Below the pieces are notes generated by a model. The model made no database searches. It worked only from the letters and a program-made list of their open reading frames with translations, and was not told where the DNA came from. A program made the position numbers and the translations under genes. Positions 1 to 5,622 of a stretch of 6,566 bases of DNA are shown here, piece after piece. How positions within the stretch are numbered: the first letter of the stretch is position 1; every line of letters begins with the position of its first letter. This stretch comes from Deinococcus sp. (GTDB lineage: Bacteria > Deinococcota > Deinococci > JACQHA01). Location: assembly GCA_016199255.1 (NCBI GenBank), contig JACQHA010000043.1:1-6566 (forward strand). The letters run 5' to 3'.

Positions 1-2
1 GC

Positions 3-212
<210 letters not shown>

Positions 213-223
213 GGGTAGGGGCG

Positions 224-234
224 GCCCCCCGTGC
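224..234. repeat. Left copy of 11-bp direct repeat (probable target-site duplication)
   Basis: The sequence GCCCCCCGTGC is repeated exactly at 1970-1980. Each copy directly abuts the outer edge of a matching inverted end (235-251 on the left, 1953-1969 on the right). An exact direct repeat of this length at both outer borders is what transposition leaves. IS4-family elements commonly make duplications of roughly 9-13 bp. Confidence 0.7.
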
Positions 235-251
235 ATTGGTCGCAACTTAAG
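235..251 (+). repeat. IS left inverted end (IR-L)
   Basis: ATTGGTCGCAACTTAAG. Its reverse complement occurs at 681-697 with one mismatch and at 1953-1969 with two mismatches. It lies directly inside the left copy of the 11-bp direct repeat. Confidence 0.7.
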
Positions 252-315
252 CGCTGGCGGGTCTGTCCCTTCCTGTCTGGTGCGCTATCATCAACCATTC
301 GAGAGGAGGACCGTC

Positions 316-685
316 ATGGCACACCAGCAGGCGAAGCACCGACCCAATCTGGATTTACGGCACCGAGTACCAGTGCCGGCGCCGACGGTGGCGGAGGTGG
401 AACAGCAGTTGTGGGCGCTGCTGAGTCCCTCCCTCTTGGCCCCGCGCCAGCTGGAGCGGCGCGATCCCCGCGCTCCCCACCGGGTGATTCGGATGCGGGC
501 GCGGCTGTTGACCCTGCCCGTGCTGGCTGCAGATCCTGGCCACGCTCCTGTTCTACACGGTCTTGCTCCGGGTCTGCCACCAGGTGGCGCAGGCGCTGGC
601 AGAGCCCGTGGAGCGGATCTCAGTGGAGATGGTCTTCCGCCGGGACCGAGAGGAGGAGGAGCGCCGCGTATGGGGCGAGCCTTAA
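316..685 (+). pseudogene. Transposase remnant (IS4-like), central region missing and frame shifted
   Basis: An ATG at 316 follows the strong site AGAGGAGGA (302-310), and the next 70 or so codons look like a transposase N-terminus: MAHQQAKHRP, then a basic stretch, then RMRARLLTLPVLAA, which resembles the opening of IS4-family transposases. Near 527 the sense-like reading jumps to another frame. From about 530 it reads LQILATLLFYTVLLRVCHQV, then AQALAEPVERISVEMVFR, which resembles the C-terminal helices of the same family, and stops at 683-685 next to the right end. Family members are typically around 400 residues or more. The middle part carrying the Asp and Glu of the DDE site is therefore absent. 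I infer a large internal deletion with a frame change. The last residues before the stop, RDREEEERRVWGEP, do not match the expected tail and may reflect a second deletion. Confidence 0.6.
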
Positions 686-697
686 GTTGGGACCAAT
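681..697 (-). repeat. Second IS inverted end (internal IR-R)
   Basis: CTTAAGTTGGGACCAAT is the reverse complement of the left end at 235-251 except for one base. It ends the deleted transposase copy and lies 17 bp from the tag stop codon. The outside sequence (698-708) does not repeat the left flank. Confidence 0.65.
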
Positions 698-714
698 GCG
701 GTGCCCCGGGCCCC

Positions 715-1323
715 TTAAGGCCGGTAGTGATGGACAGTTGCGGCATGCCGGAAGCATCGGACCAGGTGGTCGTTGACCAGGCCAGTGGCTTGCATAAACG
801 CGTAGCAGATAGTTGAGCCTACAAACGTAAACCCTCGCCGCTGTAAGTCCTGGCTTATTGCGTCAGATTGGTGTGTCCTGGCAGGAATTTCTTGGAGGGA
901 CCGCCAGGAGTTTGTCCGGGGCCGATCCCCGACAAATTGCCAGATGTAGGTATCGAAGCTGCCGAACTCCGCTTGGATAGCGAGGAAAGCCCGAGCGTTT
1001 TGGATAGCGGAGGTGATTTTGCGTCTGTTGCGGATGATGCCAGAATCAGCCAGCAGCTGCTCCACTTTCTGCTGGCCATACTGGGCGACGGTGGCGGCGT
1101 CGAAGTGAACAAAGGCTACCCGATAGGCCTCGCGCCGCTTGAGGATGGTGTCCCAGCTGAGGCCGGCCTGAGCACCACCGAGGACAAGGAATTCCAAGTG
1201 CCGGTGATCATCATGAACAGGCACTCCCCACTCTTCATCGTGGTAGCGGATCAACCGGTCATTGGTGGCCCACGGACAGCGGTAGAGCATAGGTGCTGCG
1301 TCACTCTTCCCAAGGTCCCGCAT
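715..1323 (-). CDS. tag: DNA-3-methyladenine glycosylase I (Tag)
   Basis: This base-excision repair enzyme removes 3-methyladenine from alkylated DNA. From the start at 1323 it has 202 residues. Family hallmarks appear in order: RCPWAT (14-20), YHDEEWGVP (27-35), QAGLSW (52-57), SGIIRNRRKI (94-103), GFTFVGSTICYAFMQATGLVNDH (164-186). All four zinc ligands known from E. coli Tag are present as C16, H28, H186 and C190. Tyr16 and Trp46 of E. coli match Y27 and W57. Glu38, which contacts the damaged base in E. coli, is replaced by Gly49 (codon GGT, 1177-1179). The start is uncertain. The ATG at 1323 has GGGGG seven bases upstream; the ATG at 1290 gives 191 residues and begins exactly where homology does; an ATG at 1401 is also in frame. 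The gene lies inside the IS-bounded module, antiparallel to the transposase remnant, and no promoter is obvious. Confidence 0.9.
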   Translation of the reverse strand: MRDLGKSDAAPMLYRCPWATNDRLIRYHDEEWGVPVHDDHRHLEFLVLGGAQAGLSWDTILKRREAYRVAFVHFDAATVAQYGQQKVEQLLADSGIIRNRRKITSAIQNARAFLAIQAEFGSFDTYIWQFVGDRPRTNSWRSLQEIPARTHQSDAISQDLQRRGFTFVGSTICYAFMQATGLVNDHLVRCFRHAATVHHYRP

Positions 1324-1469
1324 TCTCAACCCCCAGATATCATCTAAGAACTTAGCCCCCGGGACAAGGTGGCCCTGCCCCAACACATTCCGCCCGGCCA
1401 CGCTGCAAACCGGGCGCGGGCCAGCGCCAGCGGGGGCAGCACTACTGGCGGATGAGGAGGGAGTAGAGC

Positions 1470-1843
1470 GTCCATCTGACAGTTCCCGCGTCTATGTGAC
1501 AAACACTAATAGTGGCACAGTCTCGATCCTCAGCCCTGCCACGAATGCCGTGATCGCTACCATAGTCGTGGGTGGTGGCCCACAGGAAGTGGTGGTGCAC
1601 CCTGATGGTTCCCGGGTCTATGTGACAGGTCGCGATATCAGTGCGGTGAGTGTTCTCAACCCTGATGCCCCCGCAACGGCGGATGCCGATGCCGTGGTTG
1701 CCTCGGTGCCTGTGGGAGAGTTTCCTGTAAGTGTGGCCGTGCACCCGGACGGGACCCGCGTCTATGTGCTCAACCATGACAGCAACACTATCTCTGTCAT
1801 CAGCCTTGCCACGAATGCGGTGATCTCCACAGTGGAGCCTCCT
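1470..1843 (+). pseudogene. YVTN-type beta-propeller gene fragment (no start, 3' end lost)
   Basis: One open frame here encodes about 125 residues made of three propeller-type repeats. Each is recognisable by a SRVYVT or TRVYVL strand: Tyr codons at 1493, 1619 and 1763, spaced 126 and 144 nt. Between them lie VHPDG turns and the NAVIATI and NAVISTV strands. Such YVTN-family repeats occur in secreted or surface proteins of bacteria and archaea, usually with six or seven blades. Here the homology begins abruptly inside a repeat near 1470 with no start codon, ribosome site or signal peptide. After the third repeat, near 1843, it runs into IS end sequence, and the frame stops at 1940-1942. The second repeat carries an Ala/Asp-rich insert, which explains the longer spacing. 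The segment is best seen as a truncated passenger. The repeats are well preserved, suggesting recent capture. Bases 1324-1469 before it hold nothing I recognise. Confidence 0.7.
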
Positions 1844-1849
1844 CCAGGA

Positions 1850-1969
1850 GAGCAAGAAAGAAAGATGTGGGTAATGGATAGCTGCTCAGCAGGGAAAGGG
1901 AGCAGCAGCAGGGTCTGGGGTCAAAAAAAGCTTTGCAGATAGTCTCTTTTGCCTTAAGTTGGGACCCAT
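1850..1969 (+). mobile_element. Right-end remnant of a second, related IS copy
   Basis: The segment ends with CTTAAGTTGGGACCCAT (1953-1969), preceded by GC exactly as at the middle end (679-680). The upstream 100 bp include an A-rich run and a short frame ending in TAG at 1940-1942, but nothing I can align to a transposase with confidence. The left boundary is set only by where the propeller homology stops. Confidence 0.45.
1953..1969 (-). repeat. Outer IS right inverted end (IR-R)
   Basis: CTTAAGTTGGGACCCAT matches the left end at 235-251 in inverted orientation (15 of 17) and the middle end at 681-697 directly (16 of 17). It abuts the right copy of the 11-bp direct repeat. Confidence 0.65.
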
Positions 1970-1980
1970 GCCCCCCGTGC
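1970..1980. repeat. Right copy of 11-bp direct repeat (probable target-site duplication)
   Basis: GCCCCCCGTGC is identical to 224-234. It lies immediately outside the outer right IS end and 23 bp before the stop codon of the IMPDH-like gene. Confidence 0.7.
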
Positions 1981-2003
1981 CGCCCCGATCAGCCCAAAAC
2001 TCT

Positions 2004-2975
2004 CTAAACCCGCACCAGCTGCACCTGTTCCCGGAACTCGCCTATAGACCGGCACCCGGTGTAGAAGAAGCCCAACTTCAGGCCCTTCACTAGCTCTTTG
2101 ATGACGCTCTCCAGCTTGCGGGACACTGGGACGGTGCGCACCATCCCTTCGCTCACAATCTCCTCTTCGTCCAGGCCATGGTCCAGCTGCGCCTCGGTGC
2201 TCCCCATACCCCGGATCATCTTGAGACCCTCACCCACAAACGGGGCCGGGCTGTCCAACGTGGCAGCGAAGAGGGAGCCAATAATGACCGCATCGGCGCC
2301 AAACGCCAGGGCCTTGAGGATGTCGCCACTGGAGCGGATGCCGCCATCGTAAAAGAACATCGTACTCTCAGGCGCTGCCCGGCGCATGAGCGCCAGCCGG
2401 TCCAAAGAAGCCGTGCCCACGCCGCGCTGGCTCCGGGTGGCACAGAGCTGGCCACCGCCTACACCGTACTTAATGGCGTGGTAGCGCACCCCGGACAACT
2501 GCGATGGGTCCAGCGGTACGCACACTGCGCCAGACACCACAAAGCCCCCGCGGCGCTGCACCTCGGCAGCCATGTGGTGGGCCTTGGCAGTGTTGCCGTG
2601 GGCCACATCCATCCAGTAGTTCCGCACCCCCGCTGCCCAGAGCCGCTCCAGCCAGGTTTTAGCATCGCCGCTGGCGCCAATAGCCACATGCACCAGGCCC
2701 GGCCCGAACTCTCCCAGCAGCTCGGTGGCCATGGCCACCTGGTGGTCAATAGAGCAGAAGCGGTGCAGCACTCCCAGGCCACCCAGGCGGGTGATGACCC
2801 GCACCGTGTGCACCGAGCTGCAGGAGTCCATGGGACTTAGGATCAATGGACAGGTGAGCCCGGCATCCCCAATAGTCACCGACAAGTCCACTTCACTCTC
2901 CCGGTCAAGCTCCGAATAAGCCGGGAGAATGCTGACGCCGTCGAAATAAATCGGCATGGCGTCGTCGTAGCGCAT
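2004..2975 (-). CDS. IMP dehydrogenase/GMP reductase-family enzyme, CBS-less short form
   Basis: This is a 323-residue TIM-barrel protein of the IMPDH/GMPR family. The start is set by AAGGAGGTG six bases before the ATG. It opens with a YDD and ILPAYSE segment (3-22) and has the nucleotide-site motifs in order: SPMDS (47-51), DVAHG (123-127), the catalytic loop GVGGGQLCATR (171-181) with nucleophile C178 and T180, GVG (185-187), DGGIRSSGD (210-218), IIGSLFA (231-237) and RGMGS (255-259). IMPDH normally has about 490 residues with two CBS domains inserted; these are absent, as in GMP reductases. The region after RGMGS has no Arg-Tyr pair like the IMPDH flap dyad that activates water, which weakens an IMPDH call. 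The DGGIR and GSLFA motifs are nevertheless more IMPDH-like than those of canonical GuaC. Either GMP reductase or a divergent family member is plausible. It is transcribed away from the transporter operon; no clear promoter or terminator is visible. Confidence 0.85.
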   Translation of the reverse strand: MRYDDAMPIYFDGVSILPAYSELDRESEVDLSVTIGDAGLTCPLILSPMDSCSSVHTVRVITRLGGLGVLHRFCSIDHQVAMATELLGEFGPGLVHVAIGASGDAKTWLERLWAAGVRNYWMDVAHGNTAKAHHMAAEVQRRGGFVVSGAVCVPLDPSQLSGVRYHAIKYGVGGGQLCATRSQRGVGTASLDRLALMRRAAPESTMFFYDGGIRSSGDILKALAFGADAVIIGSLFAATLDSPAPFVGEGLKMIRGMGSTEAQLDHGLDEEEIVSEGMVRTVPVSRKLESVIKELVKGLKLGFFYTGCRSIGEFREQVQLVRV

Positions 2976-3035
2976 GTCCACCTCCTTGCACAACTCTTCT
3001 ATTGCACAGGGGACGAGGCACCAGCTCACCCTTGG

Positions 3036-3064
3036 TTGCCCCGCCCTGCCCGGCAGCATATAAT
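3036..3064 (+). promoter_or_regulatory. Predicted sigma70-type promoter for the transporter operon
   Basis: TTGCCC (3036-3041) and a perfect TATAAT (3059-3064) are separated by exactly 17 bp on the plus strand. Initiation would fall near 3071, giving a leader of about 190 nt before the binding-protein start. It is based on consensus match only. Confidence 0.5.
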
Positions 3065-3258
3065 AAAATTCAACCGTCCCCGGAGTTGGCTTCTCCCGAA
3101 GCACCCCAGGCGCACAGCCTACATTGCATAGTTTAGCTGTTTTGGCAGTATACCGAATCGATCCGAGAAGTCCGGAAAGGAGGAGGAAAACTTCGGAAAA
3201 CAGTGCTGGTACCATACTGTATGGCACCCAGGGATCTACTCACCGTAAAGGAGGATCT
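3065..3258 (+). promoter_or_regulatory. Long untranslated leader of the transporter operon with possible hairpins
   Basis: The leader has a small stem GCTTC-TCCC-GAAGC near 3091-3104 and a strong purine-rich ribosome-site-like run AAAGGAGGAGG (3176-3186) with no suitable start codon behind it. It also has an imperfect inverted repeat at 3208-3228 and the true ribosome binding site AAAGGAGGA (3247-3255), four bases before the ATG. I do not recognise a known riboswitch class. Confidence 0.3.
3208..3228. promoter_or_regulatory. Imperfect inverted repeat in the leader (operator or RNA hairpin candidate)
   Basis: GGT-a-CCATA-ctg-TATGG-c-ACC pairs 8 of 9 positions around a three-base centre. It lies downstream of the predicted promoter and 30 bp before the binding-protein start, a position suited to a repressor site or a leader hairpin. 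No regulator is encoded in the window. Confidence 0.3.
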
Positions 3259-4650
3259 ATGAAGAACATGCTTCGATATCTGCCAGGACTAGCACTTCTC
3301 ACCTTGGTAGTGGGTCTCTCAGCCCAGACCTGGGCCCAGCAGGTAGAGGTGATTACCTACACCTGCCGCTGTGTCACCGGCGGCGTGAACCAGCAGACTG
3401 TGCAGTGGCTGAATGAGTTCGTCATCCCCACCTTTGAGGAGCGGATGGCCGCCGCTGGCCGCAACGTGGATGTGCAGTTCACCGAGTTTGGCGGCAGCGA
3501 CGAGGCACTGAAACAGCAGTATGCCCTGGACCTGAGCGTGGGCCGTGGCTTTGACGTTATAGCTTTCGACGGCTTCTGGGTCCCAGAGTTCGCCGAGGCT
3601 GGGCTGATCAAAGCTCTGGACGAGATCATTGGTCCTGAGGCAAACGAGTGGGAAGGGTGGGACCATATTGCCCCATCTATCCAGAACCTCATGGGTTTCG
3701 GTGGAAAGCGGTACGGCATCCCGGTAGGCACCGACGTGCGAATGATCTTCTACAACCGGGAGCTGTTTGTCCAAGCAGGCATTCCTCAGTGGTGGGCCTG
3801 GCAGCCTCATAGCTGGGAGGAGCTCTTGGCCACCGCTCGGCAGATCAAAGCGGCGTTGCCTGATGTGATCCCGCTCCAGATCAACGCCGGTACCTCTATG
3901 GGCGAGGCTACCACCCTGCAGGGTTACTACCTGGTGCTCTTGGGCACCGGCGAGCAGCCCTATGACTTCGCCACCAACAAGTGGGTGGTGCGCAGCCCCG
4001 GCATCTTGCGCACCCTGCAGTTCTACAAACAGATCTACATAGATGAGGGACTGGGCGATGCCCGTACTCAACTCTTGAGCGACGCCCGGGCCCGTACCTT
4101 CCAGCTGTTCAGCGAAGGCAAGATCGCCATGCTGGTTGAGGGGGACTTCTTCTGGCGCGCGGTGGTATCCCCCACCGGCTCCAACGCCATCCCCAACCGG
4201 GACACAGTCGTCGGCTGGGCAGCCATGCCGGCCACAGCACCCGGCTCCGGCATCCGCGGCCAGGACTTTGTCACTGCCTCAGGCGGCACTGGGAACATCT
4301 TGAACCCCAACTCTGCCAACCCCCAGCTGGCCTGGGAGCTGCTCACGTTCATGAACAGCCAGGAAGGGCTGAACGCAGCACAGCAGTACCAGGCGCGTAT
4401 CCGCGCCAGAGACGACGTGCCGGTGCCCAATGAGGCGTTCCTCACAGTGACTGCCCGGGCCCTCTTGCCCTTCACTACTACCCGGCCTGGCTTCCCGGTG
4501 TACTCCCAGACTGTCTCGCCCCAGATCCAGCTCATGACCGAGCGGGTGGTGAGCGGCGAGTTCAGCCCGCGGGAGGCCATGGAGGCCTACGCTCTGGCGG
4601 TGATTGACGCAGTTGGCATCGACGACACTGAAGAGCTGCCGGGCTTTTAG
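3259..4650 (+). CDS. Family 1 extracellular solute-binding protein of a CUT1-type ABC transporter
   Basis: This 463-residue secreted protein would capture the substrate outside the membrane and deliver it to the permeases encoded next. The ATG at 3259 is chosen because AAAGGAGGA sits just upstream and a signal peptide follows at once: KNMLR, then the hydrophobic run LALLTLVVGL, then a likely cut after TWA (residue 26). There is no lipobox Cys, so it appears periplasmic or freely secreted rather than a lipoprotein. Binding-protein features include FDVIAFDGFWVPEFAEAGLI (98-117), YGIPVGTDVRMIFYNRELF (152-170) and PHSWEELL (183-190), the usual layout of sugar-binding family 1 proteins. Length is normal for the class. 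Two cysteines in a C36-x-C38 pair lie just after the mature N-terminus and I see no others in the protein. Substrate is unknown; a sugar or oligosaccharide is the family default. Confidence 0.92.
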   Translation: MKNMLRYLPGLALLTLVVGLSAQTWAQQVEVITYTCRCVTGGVNQQTVQWLNEFVIPTFEERMAAAGRNVDVQFTEFGGSDEALKQQYALDLSVGRGFDVIAFDGFWVPEFAEAGLIKALDEIIGPEANEWEGWDHIAPSIQNLMGFGGKRYGIPVGTDVRMIFYNRELFVQAGIPQWWAWQPHSWEELLATARQIKAALPDVIPLQINAGTSMGEATTLQGYYLVLLGTGEQPYDFATNKWVVRSPGILRTLQFYKQIYIDEGLGDARTQLLSDARARTFQLFSEGKIAMLVEGDFFWRAVVSPTGSNAIPNRDTVVGWAAMPATAPGSGIRGQDFVTASGGTGNILNPNSANPQLAWELLTFMNSQEGLNAAQQYQARIRARDDVPVPNEAFLTVTARALLPFTTTRPGFPVYSQTVSPQIQLMTERVVSGEFSPREAMEAYALAVIDAVGIDDTEELPGF

Positions 4651-4672
4651 GGTGCTGAGGTAGCAATGTCGC

Positions 4673-4702
4673 ATGGTGGTGGGACCTAGGTCCCACCACC
4701 AT
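4673..4702. promoter_or_regulatory. Perfect 30-bp palindrome between binding-protein and permease genes
   Basis: The left arm ATGGTGGTGGGACCT (4673-4687) is followed directly by its exact reverse complement (4688-4702), with no spacer. In RNA it would fold into a GC-rich stem of about 13 bp with a tight four-base loop. No T-run follows, so it is not a standard intrinsic terminator. It starts 22 bp after the binding-protein stop and ends 14 bp before the permease ATG. A stem-loop in this place can protect the upstream transcript or limit read-through, favouring the binding protein over the membrane subunits, as described for the malE-malF junction. A DNA-binding-protein site is the alternative. 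Confidence 0.7.
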
Positions 4703-4716
4703 TGAGAGTGTTCCCC

Positions 4717-5622
4717 ATGCGACAGCATCAGGGCATTATCTCGCGGCGGGTGGCGGTGGCCTTTCTGCTACCCGCCCTGCTTTTCATCCTGGTGTTTCTG
4801 GTGTTCCCCTCGCTGTGGATCTTTTATCTGAGCCTCACCAACCGCACCCTCACCGGGCGCACCGCCACCCACCCAGAGTTCGTGGGCCTGGGCAACTACC
4901 TGCGGCTCCTGCGCCCGCCGCTCTTTGCCTCTGGCCAATTTGGCAGATCCCTGGAGCTGACCTTACAGTTTGTACTGGGTTCGGCCCTCTTGGGCCAGGC
5001 GGCGCTGGGGCTATTGTTAGCCTGGGTGTTCTACCAGCGCAAAGGGTTCCTGAAAGACCTGGTGTATACCCTGGCCATTCTGGCCTGGATCATTCCCAGC
5101 GTGGTGGTGGCGTTCCTCTGGGTGGCATTTTTAGACCGGGACTTTGGCTCCCTCAACGCTCTGCTCTCCAACCTGGGACTTAAACCCATAGACTGGCTCC
5201 TGGACGCCCCGATGGTATCTATTATTTTGTTTAACACCTGGCGCGGGGCGGCGTTCTCCATGATGCTCTTCTCATCAGCGCTGAGCATCGTACCCCCGTC
5301 GTACCTGGAGACTGCAGACGTGGTAGGGGCCTCCACCTGGAGCAAGTTCAAAGACATTATCTTTCCCCTTATCAGAGGGCACCTGCTCACTGACCTGATC
5401 CTCATTAGCCTGTGGACCTTCAACCTGTTCACTCCCTTCCTGCTCACTGGTGGCGGGCCAGCGTTCCGCACCGAAATCCTGGCTATCTACACCTACCGGC
5501 ATGCCTTCCGGGACTTCCGGTTTGGCTTTGGTGCCGCCATCTCAGTGGTGGTGATGCTCATCAACCTGATTTTGAGCAGTATATATCTCATGGCCCTCAG
5601 GCGCCGGGAGGCTAGAGTATGA
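4717..5622 (+). CDS. ABC transporter permease, MalF-like (CUT1 family)
   Basis: This 301-residue integral membrane subunit forms half of the translocation channel. The first membrane segment (about 12-38, VAVAFLLPALLFILVFLVF) is followed by the periplasmic stretch SLTNRT and FVGLGNY, typical of MalF-type sugar permeases. Further hydrophobic segments lie near 82-105, 116-138, 166-190, 222-245 and 272-293. The cytoplasmic coupling (EAA) loop is ETADVVGASTWSKFKDIIFP (198-217), with the conserved Gly at 204 and the final I-x-x-P pattern. The ATG at 4717 is preferred; TTG at 4702 and GTG at 4708 are in frame, but TTG overlaps the palindrome. The ribosome site is weak (GAGAG, about eight bases upstream), in contrast with the strong site of the binding protein, which fits lower expression. 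Its stop overlaps the next start. Confidence 0.93.
   Translation: MRQHQGIISRRVAVAFLLPALLFILVFLVFPSLWIFYLSLTNRTLTGRTATHPEFVGLGNYLRLLRPPLFASGQFGRSLELTLQFVLGSALLGQAALGLLLAWVFYQRKGFLKDLVYTLAILAWIIPSVVVAFLWVAFLDRDFGSLNALLSNLGLKPIDWLLDAPMVSIILFNTWRGAAFSMMLFSSALSIVPPSYLETADVVGASTWSKFKDIIFPLIRGHLLTDLILISLWTFNLFTPFLLTGGGPAFRTEILAIYTYRHAFRDFRFGFGAAISVVVMLINLILSSIYLMALRRREARV

Larger units (their letters stand above)
235..697 (+). mobile_element. Internally deleted IS4-like element, both ends present (about 463 bp)
   Basis: The left end at 235-251 and the right end at 681-697 form a 17-bp inverted repeat with one mismatch (19 bp if the shared GC at 233-234 and 698-699 is counted). Between them is a transposase reading frame with a good ribosome binding site but no catalytic core. 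A full element of this type would be well over 1 kb, so this copy resembles a non-autonomous derivative. The assignment to an IS4-like DDE family rests on the transposase remnant and is tentative at subgroup level. Confidence 0.6.
235..1969. mobile_element. Composite-transposon-like module bounded by IS ends, carrying tag and a YVTN fragment
   Basis: The segment starts with the end ATTGGTCGCAACTTAAG and finishes with CTTAAGTTGGGACCCAT, which is its inverted repeat with two mismatches in 17 bp. The 11-bp direct repeats at 224-234 and 1970-1980 flank it. Inside, in order, are a deleted transposase remnant with a second right-type end (681-697), a tag gene on the minus strand, a beta-propeller fragment and a right-end remnant. 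The middle end is not followed by the direct repeat: 698-708 reads GCGGTGCCCCG. The duplication therefore belongs to the outer ends. The simplest reading is that the whole segment moved as one unit between two related IS derivatives. The alternative is one old IS copy whose interior was replaced by later insertions and deletions. No intact transposase is present, so the element would now be immobile unless a transposase acts in trans. Confidence 0.6.

Noticed and set aside
218..228. Possible terminator hairpin GGGG-cgg-CCCC after the ALDH stop
   Set aside because: The stem is very short, no T-run follows, and its C-rich side is part of the direct repeat at the insertion border.
286..291. TATCAT as a -10 for the transposase
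   Set aside because: No acceptable -35 is found at 16-18 bp upstream.
868..1347. Plus-strand open frame of 159 codons opposite tag
   Set aside because: Antisense shadow of a clearly recognisable tag gene, with no family motifs of its own.
1476..1830. Repeated 15-25 bp motifs that could look like a CRISPR or tandem repeat array
   Set aside because: They are diverged coding repeats of the propeller blades with spacing in multiples of three, not identical repeats with unique spacers.
1442..1855. Minus-strand open frame of 137 codons opposite the propeller fragment
   Set aside because: The His-rich translation is the antisense shadow of the YVTN repeats; the plus frame carries the recognisable motifs.
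3124..3154. Second promoter TTGCAT to TATACC in the leader
   Set aside because: The spacer is 19 bp and the -10 is imperfect; the TTGCCC-17-TATAAT site upstream is much better.
3124..3258. N-terminal extension of the binding protein from base 3124
   Set aside because: The extension would bury the signal peptide internally. The AAAGGAGGA site places the start at 3259, and the predicted promoter lies only about 60 bp upstream of 3124.
3319..4071. Minus-strand open frame of 250 codons opposite the binding protein
   Set aside because: Shadow frame: the plus strand has the ribosome site, signal peptide and family motifs.
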